Assembly: GCA_029775965.1 (NCBI GenBank)
Contig: JARVJU010000015.1
Location: 1 to 48,317, forward strand
Length of the DNA: 48,317 nucleotides
Reading direction: 5' to 3'
Origin: Nitrososphaeria archaeon
Lineage (GTDB): Archaea > Thermoproteota > Nitrososphaeria > Conexivisphaerales > DTJL01
The first letter of the stretch is position 1. Every line of letters begins with the position of its first letter. Positions 42,256 through 48,317 of this stretch are shown here, one piece after another. The position numbers and the translations under genes were made by a program. A model generated the notes under the pieces. It made no database searches and was not told the DNA's origin. It worked only from the letters and a program-made list of their open reading frames with translations.

Positions 42256-43323
42256 CTAACCTCCTAGCAAAAAGCTGTAGGTGATATGAATACCTTGCAC
42301 AGTAATGCTGAGCAGGAGCTCAGATGGTTTGTTGTTTGTTACTGGAAAAGATATATTAAAAGTTAGGTTATTTGCACCAGGCCTTATCATATATGCCATC
42401 TGAGTTGAATTGTAATAGTTTCCTGATATGATCAGAGAAGCAGACATCTCTGTATTCAGAGAAATCGAAGATAGGTCTTCAAAGTAGACGGGTATAGAAG
42501 CCTCTATACCTGACCCCTGTAGCGAGTATGTAATATTGCCTATTGACATATTGCTAAGTGGAGCTCCCCAGTGGTATGAAGAGTTGTATACTTGTATACT
42601 TCTTCCCTGATAAAGGAAGAAGACCGAGTAATTCATGTCTGCTGAATTGGTCAGCAAGGATTTTATGGTTACACCTGTTATGTTAACAAGCATGTTTCCG
42701 CTGAAAGTAGAGCCGGGCTGTGCATCAACAGCAGAGGCACCATAACCTATATTTGCACCATTGCTGGTCAGATTTACCACAAGTTCCCCAGTAATAGGGA
42801 TGTAAGGCGAAGCGTCGGAAAAGCTGTAAGGTATGACTATAGAGGGGACTGATGTTAAAGTGAATTGAGGCTTTCCAATAGCTAAGCTCTGTAATGGTGC
42901 TTGCCATGGCATGCTTAGATTTGCCTTTGCTGAAAGGCCTATTAAAGAGCTGACTTTGCCTGTAAGATAAGCTGTTATGTTCATAGTTCCACTTTGAAAG
43001 AGAAGCTCTGGCTCTTCAGGTAAAGCGATTGTGATGTTGAGCAATGATGCATGACCTGCAGGTATTGATTGTGCGAAGCCTCCTCCATGCACGGATAGGT
43101 TATTGACATAGCCTGTTACACTTAAGTTTATATCATTTAAAGGGAGCAAACCATAGTTGCTTACAGTCACAGGAATGGTTACACTGCAACAGCCTGCAGC
43201 ATACAATTGCTGGGATGTTGATATCCTGACACCTGCAAGCGAGAGCAAAGGGATAGCTAAAGCTATTATTCCTATCACTATCATTATAGCAGATACTATC
43301 CCGATTATGGATGAGACCTTCAC
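42256..43323 (-). CDS. Membrane-anchored extracellular protein with CARDB/LEA14-like repeats
   Basis: About 355 residues from the GTG at 43323 (MKVSSIIGIVSA). An N-terminal membrane helix is followed by a Cys-Cys pair (AAGCCSVTIPV) and three beta-sandwich repeats with Asn/Ser-rich strands (VTVSNYGLLPLNDINLSV, YGASAVDAQPGSTFSG). The first repeat looks like LEA14/CARDB-type domains. The GTG start is preferred to the longer frame to 43398 because a TATAAC box lies about 26 nt upstream. It faces outward, anchored once, and partners the downstream small membrane protein. Confidence 0.6.
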   Translation of the reverse strand: MKVSSIIGIVSAIMIVIGIIALAIPLLSLAGVRISTSQQLYAAGCCSVTIPVTVSNYGLLPLNDINLSVTGYVNNLSVHGGGFAQSIPAGHASLLNITIALPEEPELLFQSGTMNITAYLTGKVSSLIGLSAKANLSMPWQAPLQSLAIGKPQFTLTSVPSIVIPYSFSDASPYIPITGELVVNLTSNGANIGYGASAVDAQPGSTFSGNMLVNITGVTIKSLLTNSADMNYSVFFLYQGRSIQVYNSSYHWGAPLSNMSIGNITYSLQGSGIEASIPVYFEDLSSISLNTEMSASLIISGNYYNSTQMAYMIRPGANNLTFNISFPVTNNKPSELLLSITVQGIHITYSFLLGG

Positions 43324-43459
43324 ATACCGAGTATACCTTGGCAAAGTTATAGACTTTATGCATCTATACTTCACTAAACGGAAGCTTGTCAACAGCATTT
43401 GACAATTAGGTGCCTATAATGAAGATGACTGCTTAAAGTAAACAAATTATCACTGTATA

Positions 43460-43690
43460 CTGACCGTTGCGCCCCTTGGTGATAAAGCTAGGTCTCTAGG
43501 CTCAGGAGAGGTAGCCTCTCTCCTTGCTAGCTAGGAGGAGAGCGAATCGATTTTCCTATGACCCTGGGACTGGTTTATCATCAGCTGCTCACAAAGAGCG
43601 TAGCTAGGCTGGATGTTAGTGAACGGGATACTTCATTTCATCAGGAGCTGACGCTGCGGAGGGGTCATGTCTCGAAGCACCGCTGGCGAA
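43460..43690 (+). ncRNA. Candidate structured non-coding RNA
   Basis: A GC-rich block in AT-rich surroundings with no convincing reading frame but clear nested pairing: AGCTAG (43486-43491) with CTAGCT (43527-43532), enclosing AGGAGAG (43504-43510) with CTCTCCT (43518-43524); and AGCTGCTC (43583-43590) with GAGC-GT-AGCT (43596-43605). In GC-poor archaea such islands often are RNA genes. I looked for RNase P and SRP RNA consensus blocks and for tRNA, and saw none clearly. Strand is uncertain. Confidence 0.35.
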
Positions 43691-44026
43691 GGATGATATG
43701 CAGTATCAAGTTCACAGGCTGAATGTTTGGCAAAACTCTCTGCCTGCGGTGAAAGGGCGCAAACGATCGAAATTACTTGTATTGCACCCTGTAGCCTTAT
43801 CCTATCAAACCAGCTACTCTTGCATCATCTGTTCAGCTGATCCTGAAGTCCATGATTTAGCTTTTATTCTGCCGTTAAGTTGTATAGTATGTCCTTCATA
43901 CAATGTAGCTTTCTGCTCTATCCCTATTCCTGCAGCTCTGCTGCAAAAAATTACATTTGAGCTATTTACTTCTTTAGCTGATTATCTTTAGGCAGCAGGG
44001 CGATGCGGTTAAAAAGTAGCTAGCTG

Positions 44027-44227
44027 ATGGTAAGGATAGGATTGCCGGAGAACGCAGATGAGATAATGTTCCAGATAGAGATCCTATACGATTTTATGGA
44101 TGATGATGTTAAGGATAGAGACTCTTTTGTTATCAAAAGAATTTCTGAAAACTTCAAGCTTACGGAGCAAGAGGCAGCAAGATATGTAGAGGAATATAAG
44201 AAAGCAATTCAAAAGGGAGATAATTAA
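44027..44227 (+). CDS. Small helical hypothetical protein
   Basis: A 66-residue acidic, helical protein (NADEIMFQIEILYDFMDDDV then KLTEQEAARYVEEYKKA). The second part resembles a short helical bundle of conserved archaeal small proteins. No family symbol can be given. ATG start. It converges with the 44253 gene 25 nt downstream. The preceding 43691-44026 stretch shows no gene I trust. Confidence 0.55.
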   Translation: MVRIGLPENADEIMFQIEILYDFMDDDVKDRDSFVIKRISENFKLTEQEAARYVEEYKKAIQKGDN

Positions 44228-44252
44228 ACTATTAAAGTAGCATATATTTCAT

Positions 44253-44423
44253 CTATTTCGGCTTTTCGTTATGTCCGAGGAACTTTATGTCAAAGCTAAA
44301 TGCATTTGTGGATTTTGCCATAGAACCGAGCATTTCAGCCAGCATGTTACCCAGAAATATCTCGTCGACCCACCCTTCCTTTGCAGTAAAGGTAACGGTG
44401 AATTCGTAATTCTTTCCTATCAC
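44253..44423 (-). CDS. Small 56-residue hypothetical protein
   Basis: A GTG-started frame from 44423 to a TAG at 44253, with beta-rich start (GKNYEFTVTFTAKEG) and helical middle (WVDEIFLGNMLAEMLGSMA) ending SFDIKFLGHNEKPK. The amino-acid composition looks like a real globular protein, and the codon choice fits its neighbours. CTTATATAT stands about 10 nt upstream of the start, too close for a normal TATA position, so the start may lie elsewhere. Convergent with the 44027 gene. Confidence 0.45.
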   Translation of the reverse strand: MIGKNYEFTVTFTAKEGWVDEIFLGNMLAEMLGSMAKSTNAFSFDIKFLGHNEKPK

Positions 44424-44591
44424 GCTTCATATATAAGATACTGGTATTGAAAAACCTTTTATCAATTGTCCCTTTTTGGTTTGCAAGGAGTTGTTTTATC
44501 TAGCTAGATCGCATAGGGGTCAATTACATGCGAATATTTTAACTTACTTTGCCTTAAATGAACATTCTGACTCCCCTTTGACCAGGCATAT

Positions 44592-44852
44592 TCATTTCTT
44601 TGCAGGCCAGTCTGGCCCCTTTTCTCCTGCGCATCCAACAACTCCCTTAACTCTGTTCAGGAAGGAAGGGCAGGTAAAGCATACTAGAAACGGCACCTCT
44701 GAATTCACAACAGGGCAGTTTACGGCTTCCTTCTTCATAGAGACGATCATCTTTCCGCTTACAGCTCCCTTCAGCTGGGAAGTCATCTCTGAAGGAATTT
44801 TGTACTTATTCTGTGTTGTATAAACAGGAACTTTGAATCTCGCTTCTACCAA
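44592..44852 (-). CDS. Cys-rich small protein, possible zinc binder
   Basis: An 86-residue frame. After a lysine-rich start the C-terminal half carries CPVVNSEVPFLVCFTCPSF and a further GVVGCAGEKGP, giving Cys residues spaced x11-12 and x2, then x12-13. This layout is seen in small archaeal proteins with a C-x-V-x(5-7)-P-x(2-3)-C-x2-C pattern that bind zinc or iron. The true start could be the ATG 38 codons in. A 115-codon frame on the other strand is judged a shadow. Confidence 0.45.
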   Translation of the reverse strand: MVEARFKVPVYTTQNKYKIPSEMTSQLKGAVSGKMIVSMKKEAVNCPVVNSEVPFLVCFTCPSFLNRVKGVVGCAGEKGPDWPAKK

Positions 44853-45040
44853 ATTTCTCCAGCAATCAGGTCAAATCTGATAACTTATAAGAAATGTGCC
44901 TCCTTTACAGGCATAGCAAGGAAAACTGTTTTTCTGACTAAAGCTCAAATAATATGCCGTCCTGGCTAAGGGATGGATGCTAAAGATCATTCTTTACATC
45001 TTTTGCTGTAATGCTTTTACTCTGTTTGGTAAGTGATCAC

Positions 45041-45658
45041 ATGAAGGATAGTAAAAAGCAGAAGACGATCACAATAGCAACGGTGAATGGAAGAGCATAT
45101 TACTATTTTGTAACCCTTCTGAGGTCACTAGGCTATCAGCATGAGGACCTTTTGCCTTGGGAGGTCAGCGATGATTCAAATCTTTTACTTACAACAGAGA
45201 GAGAAAAACCTCCCGGTTTTAAGGGAGAACTTCTCTTGTTTGAGGAGCTGAATGGGGATGAAGTGCATGATAAATTTGAGATAGCAAGAAAGATAAAAGC
45301 AGGTGCAGCTGACGTTCTGACAATAGGTATAGACCCTGGAGGTATTACGGGGGTAGTGGCAATATATAAGGGAGTGATAATAGCATTCAGGTCTTTTGAT
45401 CATGTGGGACAGGCGGTAAGGCTTGTAAACCATACTCTATCCTTACCTGCAAAGAAGAAGGTGGTAAGGATAGGCTCCGGAAACTGGAGGGGTAAAGACA
45501 TAGCAAATCTCCTTCTCCAAACAGCTGATAAAGATACAACAATAGAGATGGTCGACGAAGGTGGTACCTCTGCCATGGCTAAATCTGGTTTACCCAAGGA
45601 TGTTGTTGCAGCTATGTCCATAGCAAAAAGGAAGGGGCTGCAGCTGATAAAAGCATAA
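45041..45658 (+). CDS. RuvC/RNase H-fold-like protein
   Basis: About 205 residues. An N-terminal domain (TIATVNGRAYYYFVTLLRSLG) precedes a segment LTIGIDPGGITGVVAIYKG at about 100-117, which matches the first beta-hairpin of RNase H-fold nucleases such as RuvC (Asp in GIDPG). Later acidic residues in TIEMVDEGGTS and the VVAAMSIAKRKG C-terminal helix could complete the active site. Holliday-junction or other structure-specific nuclease activity is a guess. I use the ATG at 45041; a longer start at 45011 adds ten hydrophobic residues. Confidence 0.6.
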   Translation: MKDSKKQKTITIATVNGRAYYYFVTLLRSLGYQHEDLLPWEVSDDSNLLLTTEREKPPGFKGELLLFEELNGDEVHDKFEIARKIKAGAADVLTIGIDPGGITGVVAIYKGVIIAFRSFDHVGQAVRLVNHTLSLPAKKKVVRIGSGNWRGKDIANLLLQTADKDTTIEMVDEGGTSAMAKSGLPKDVVAAMSIAKRKGLQLIKA

Positions 45659-45697
45659 AGGTAGAGCTTTTATTACTGGGTCTGTGTTCTTCTGTTC

Positions 45698-46177
45698 ATG
45701 AAAGTTCTGTGGGCGCCCTGGAGAATGAAATACATAGAGTCAAAGTCCGAGAGCTGTATATTTTGTGATGCAATAAATGCTAGTGATGATAAAGCATCTC
45801 TTTTGCTTCACAGAGGAAAAAGAGCCATCATAATAATGAACAAATTCCCGTATGCGAACGGACATCTTATGGTTGCTCCGAACAGGCATATCAAGGAGAT
45901 AAAGGAGCTGAATAAAGATGAATGGCAAGAGGTATTTGGTTTGCTTGTTTTGTCAACGGACCTTCTTTCTAAGGAATTTCATCCTCAGGGATTCAACATA
46001 GGCGCTAATATTGGGTTTGTTGCTGGTGCTGGGTATGAGCATCTGCACTTTCATATAGTGCCCAGATGGAATGGCGATACAAACTATATGCCAGTACTTG
46101 CAGAAACGAAGGTAATACCGCAGCATCTTGAGAGGACATATTCGCTGCTGAAGAAAGGATTAGGAAAGTTTGCATAG
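45698..46177 (+). CDS. HIT-family nucleotide hydrolase
   Basis: A 159-residue histidine-triad protein of the Ap4A hydrolase/galactose-1-phosphate uridylyltransferase-related kind. The triad is HLHFHIVPRW with His115, 117 and 119; a Cys-x2-Cys at 20-23 with His residues further on probably binds zinc, as in the archaeal/bacterial FHIT-like branch (start LWAPWRMKYIES). It cleaves dinucleoside polyphosphates or nucleoside phosphoramidates, likely housekeeping detoxification. ATG start; 39 nt after the RuvC-like gene on the same strand. Confidence 0.9.
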   Translation: MKVLWAPWRMKYIESKSESCIFCDAINASDDKASLLLHRGKRAIIIMNKFPYANGHLMVAPNRHIKEIKELNKDEWQEVFGLLVLSTDLLSKEFHPQGFNIGANIGFVAGAGYEHLHFHIVPRWNGDTNYMPVLAETKVIPQHLERTYSLLKKGLGKFA

Positions 46178-46251
46178 CAGAAACAAGATCTTGTCAGATA
46201 GCGTTATCAAAACACGTCTCATTCAGAATACAGAGGCTTGTTAAATTAAAG

Positions 46252-46920
46252 TTATTGCTCTTTCTTCATAACTTCTGCTTTAATGCTCGAAACAGTAAGC
46301 TTGCTGAACCTCTTTGCATCTTCCTCAGTACCTACTATTGCACCGTAATGCATAGGCACAGCCAGCCTTGGCTTGAATGATTGGGCAGCCTGTGCTGCCT
46401 CTTCAGCTGTCATAACGTATGTCCCGCTTACAGGTAGCATAGCTATGCCAATATCCTTCAATCCAGCCATTTCTAATATATTATCAGTATCGCCTGCATG
46501 ATATATTCTTTCTCCATTTGTATCTATAACAAACCCAACACCAAGATAATCCTTCGGATGGAAAGGCTGTCCTGGGGCTCTAAACTTATTCACATTATAA
46601 GCATATACAGCTTCAAATTCTACACCAAGCCTCTTGACCCTTTCTCCAGGCTTGAGAAATATCTTTTCTGAGGCAGAAATCCCAGCTAGGTCATCTGAAC
46701 AGTTTGTCGATGCTATTATTATCGTTTCTGGTTTGAGCACCTTCTTAAGGTCTTCCGCACTCATATGGTCAAAATGGTCATGAGAAATAGTCACTATATC
46801 TGCCTTGATATTCTGTGTTTTTATTTTGAAAGGGTCAGTGTATATAATAACATCCTTTGCTTTTACCCTAAAGGTATCATGTTCAAGATAAGTTATCTCA
46901 TACAGACCATGCTTTAGCAT
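46252..46920 (-). CDS. UPF0173 metallo-beta-lactamase-fold hydrolase
   Basis: A 222-residue metal-dependent hydrolase. The metal motif is SHDHFDH at 46-52, with a further His in IYHAGDTDN near 137-144 and the C-terminal PMHYG near 189-193; all are ligands of the binuclear site. The start ITYLEHDTFRVKAKDV and the TDPF motif are typical of UPF0173/YtkL-like proteins. Substrate unknown. ATG start. Convergent with the HIT gene (74-nt gap). Confidence 0.9.
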   Translation of the reverse strand: MLKHGLYEITYLEHDTFRVKAKDVIIYTDPFKIKTQNIKADIVTISHDHFDHMSAEDLKKVLKPETIIIASTNCSDDLAGISASEKIFLKPGERVKRLGVEFEAVYAYNVNKFRAPGQPFHPKDYLGVGFVIDTNGERIYHAGDTDNILEMAGLKDIGIAMLPVSGTYVMTAEEAAQAAQSFKPRLAVPMHYGAIVGTEEDAKRFSKLTVSSIKAEVMKKEQ

Positions 46921-47046
46921 GGCATAGAGGACTCTTAACCCAGATTAATCCTTTGCTATTTTGTTTTTGAAATCAGTAAATAAGCGCAATGGAGCTCTCA
47001 TGCTTTAGTAGCGGGTAATCGACAGAAGGAAACTACCTCTTATCAT

Positions 47047-47403
47047 CTAAAGAGCTTGCAGATTTGCTAGCATACTCCTTAGCTCTCTTTTCAGGTCTGT
47101 AATTGCTATGGAGCTCTTATACCTGTTTATTATGACACCTGATACAGCCATGGCTGCTCCAGGTATATCTGTAACAGGGTCTGGTATTGCTATAAGAGCT
47201 ATACCAGCTTTGACCATCTTTTTTCCTATATCACTCTTCTGGTAAAGTCTTCCTATATGCAGCTTTGTCTTCTCCATATACATGGCCTCTGCAAATTGCA
47301 TTGCTATGGGAAGCCTCTCTTTGAGGTTTTCCTCAATCTTTCTTACTGTCTTCAGCAAGCTCTTATTTCTTCTCTGAGCCCTTTTAACAAGGCGCAAGTT
47401 CAT
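47047..47403 (-). CDS. Conserved hypothetical protein with hydrophobic segment
   Basis: About 118 residues: a basic N-terminal region (KRAQRRNKSLLKTVRK), a middle segment and a hydrophobic stretch MVKAGIALIAIPDPVTDIPGAAMAVSGVII that looks like one or two short membrane helices around a PDPVTD turn. The latter resembles small archaeal proteins of unknown function. The ATG at 47403 is preferred to TTG at 47415. It lies 35 nt downstream of the OsmC-like gene on the same strand. Confidence 0.55.
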   Translation of the reverse strand: MNLRLVKRAQRRNKSLLKTVRKIEENLKERLPIAMQFAEAMYMEKTKLHIGRLYQKSDIGKKMVKAGIALIAIPDPVTDIPGAAMAVSGVIINRYKSSIAITDLKRELRSMLANLQAL

Positions 47404-47438
47404 TATAGTTGACAAAGAATTGCAATTAGTTCGATTTG

Positions 47439-47858
47439 TTATTCGATTATCTCATATTCCCAGTCTATCTTTGCTTTTCCTGCAAGAGTGAGAGACACTG
47501 AGCAATACTTCTCTTGGGAAAGCTTGATTGCTCTTTCAGCGTCTTCCTTTGTGATCCCTTTTCCATGCAAAATGTATTTTACCTTTATCGTATTGAAGTA
47601 CGTCGGAAAGCCTTCTTCTCTCTCCCCTGTAACCATGACTTTCAGAGAGATAAGTTCTTTTTTCATCTTCTTCAGTATGTTGACTACGTCAACTGCAGAG
47701 CAGGATCCAACAGCTGCCATAAGAAGCTGTGTCGGCCTTAGAGCCACTCTGCTATCATTGCTAGCAGCATCGATTAGAACAGAATGACCTTTATCATCAT
47801 AAGCTACATATGTATCATCGCCTATCCATCTTACAGTAGCTGAAGTAAATTGAACCAT
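47439..47858 (-). CDS. OsmC/YhfA-family protein
   Basis: A 139-residue OsmC-fold protein with the two conserved cysteines: Cys53 in AAVGSCSAVDVVNIL and Cys119 in LSQEKYCSVSLTL. Family members reduce organic hydroperoxides with these cysteines, though the YhfA-like branch has a less defined substrate. A KGITKEDAERAIKLS helix precedes the second Cys. ATG start, normal length. First gene of a two-gene minus-strand unit. Confidence 0.88.
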   Translation of the reverse strand: MVQFTSATVRWIGDDTYVAYDDKGHSVLIDAASNDSRVALRPTQLLMAAVGSCSAVDVVNILKKMKKELISLKVMVTGEREEGFPTYFNTIKVKYILHGKGITKEDAERAIKLSQEKYCSVSLTLAGKAKIDWEYEIIE

Positions 47859-48041
47859 ACAGCAATCGGCAGTCTAAGAGAGAAGTAGCCTTATAAGAGA
47901 CTCGGTTAAAGAATTTGTGTTTGTTCTCGCTGTAATATGCATCTTTGCAGGACCAAAATACTTCTTTCTTATAGTCAGTCTTTGTTATGTTCATTGATTC
48001 TAAGTTTGCCGGGAGGTCTATATCTTCATTGGTCTAGCAAT

Positions 48042-48071
48042 GTGACGTCCTCCACCGGTTTTAACCTATGG
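48042..48071 (-). repeat. IS605-type right end, second family
   Basis: On the minus strand CCATAGGT-TAAA-ACCGGTGG (48052-48071, one mismatch and one G-U pair) is followed by AGGACGTCAC ending at 48042. The same end occurs at 13964-13993. It lies 17 bp after the stop codon of the tnpB gene at 48089, so it is the transposon end and the 3' scaffold of an omega-type RNA whose guide would read into 48041 and below. The stretch 47859-48041 contains no gene. Confidence 0.72.
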
Positions 48072-48088
48072 CTCCCCGCTTCAGCGCT

Positions 48089-48317
48089 CTAGCTTACCAA
48101 ACCCCTTAGGGATGGCAGAGGTCCTTGCTCTGCGGGTGACAAGCCCCCGTCCTGGGCCAAGCTTCTTTGGATGCCAAGCCTTTTGAGGAGAAGAGCTGAG
48201 TTCATGTCTCTTGATAGTTGTTCACTACAGTTAGAGCAGACATGCTCTCTCTCAGAGAGTTCCTTCGGTACCCAATGGAGGCAGCTATGGCAGAACTGTG
48301 TAGTGCCATGGGTCCAA
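48089..48317 (-). CDS. tnpB: TnpB (IS200/IS605 OrfB) C-terminal part, cut by window edge
   Basis: About 76 codons of the C-terminal end. The zinc ribbon is CHSC...CSNC, directly followed by RDMNSALLLKRLG, which holds the last catalytic Asp of the RuvC-like nuclease core. A Pro/Glu/Leu-rich tail runs to the TAG at 48089-48091. Within the window the frame is intact, so this could be a complete gene further along. Its right end at 48042-48071 matches the solo end at 13964-13993, making it the best source for that family. Confidence 0.87.
   Translation of the reverse strand, partial: WTHGTTQFCHSCLHWVPKELSEREHVCSNCSEQLSRDMNSALLLKRLGIQRSLAQDGGLSPAEQGPLPSLRGLVS

Noticed and set aside
43460-43690. 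RNase P or SRP RNA identity for the hairpin-rich island
   Set aside because: The conserved blocks I know for these RNAs were not visible; kept only as an unidentified candidate RNA.
43698-43991. 97-codon plus-strand frame
   Set aside because: Many Cys/Ser/Leu in a pattern typical of the reverse strand of coding-like DNA; no start signal. An open minus-strand frame (43814-43981) with NGRIKAKSW looks slightly better but has no start codon.
44476-44823. 115-codon plus-strand frame opposite the Cys-rich gene
   Set aside because: Opposite-strand shadow of 44592-44852, which has the more protein-like Cys pattern.

Overview
The window is archaeal chromosome. Evidence: an archaeal-type bifunctional fructose-1,6-bisphosphate aldolase/phosphatase, short archaeal triosephosphate isomerase, archaeal phosphoglycolate phosphatase, class III prepilin-like signal peptides, a geranylgeranyl-type polyprenyl synthase next to a UbiA-type prenyltransferase, single-domain KaiC-like ATPases, many TTG/GTG starts, and TATA boxes about 25 nt before start codons (leaderless transcripts). 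Base composition is moderately AT-rich with AGA/AGG and ATA codons. I lean towards a Nitrososphaeria/'Aigarchaeota'-like TACK lineage, but there is no rRNA or other decisive marker here. I found no tRNA, rRNA or CRISPR array.

Layout. 1-127: 3' remnant of an IS200/IS605-type tnpB with its right end. 186-12000: mostly housekeeping (aldolase/phosphatase, tpiA, LPG-type membrane protein, PPOX flavin protein, a surface protein, two HAD phosphatases, argS, two acidic/coiled-coil hypotheticals, a membrane protein, tatC, tatA). 12068-13062: an ftsZ gene split by a single-base frameshift. 13063-16536: an accessory strip with a frameshifted HAD-like fragment, an orphan IS605-type end, a type IV pilin and a decayed DDE insertion sequence with 18-bp inverted repeats. 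16537-22987: a type IV pilus locus (two pilin-like proteins, a secretion ATPase carrying a 487-residue intein, a TadC/FlaJ membrane platform). 23037-26304: small membrane, zinc-finger and PPC-domain genes. 26347-31336: a KaiC-like gene divergent from an apparent operon of Lrp-like regulator, UbiA-like prenyltransferase, polyprenyl synthase and a second KaiC-like ATPase. 32022-35236: a MoxR ATPase/VWA pair next to a small protein that has a distant paralogue at 25723. 35361-37567: a second solo IS605-type end joined to a broken winged-helix gene, a multi-pass membrane sensor with a KaiC/DUF835-like domain, and an intact winged-helix gene. 37721-43323: a cell-surface locus with an Ig-like surface protein, two TasA/archaeal-bundling-pilus-like proteins, a SipW-like signal peptidase and two membrane proteins. 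43460-43690: a GC-rich, hairpin-rich non-coding block. 44027-47858: small genes, a RuvC-fold-like protein, HIT hydrolase, UPF0173 metallo-hydrolase and an OsmC-like protein. 48042-48317: the 3' end of another tnpB with its right end.

Themes. (1) Two surface-filament systems lie in one window: a type IV pilus with an intein in its motor, and a TasA/SipW-type fibre locus. (2) At least six IS605-type right-end hairpins occur, most without an intact transposon, in two sequence families; they flank broken genes and could be orphan omega-RNA-like elements. (3) KaiC-like ATPases and a membrane KaiC/DUF835-like protein surround isoprenoid and surface genes and may form a signalling network. Assignments rest on motifs seen by eye; no database search was possible.
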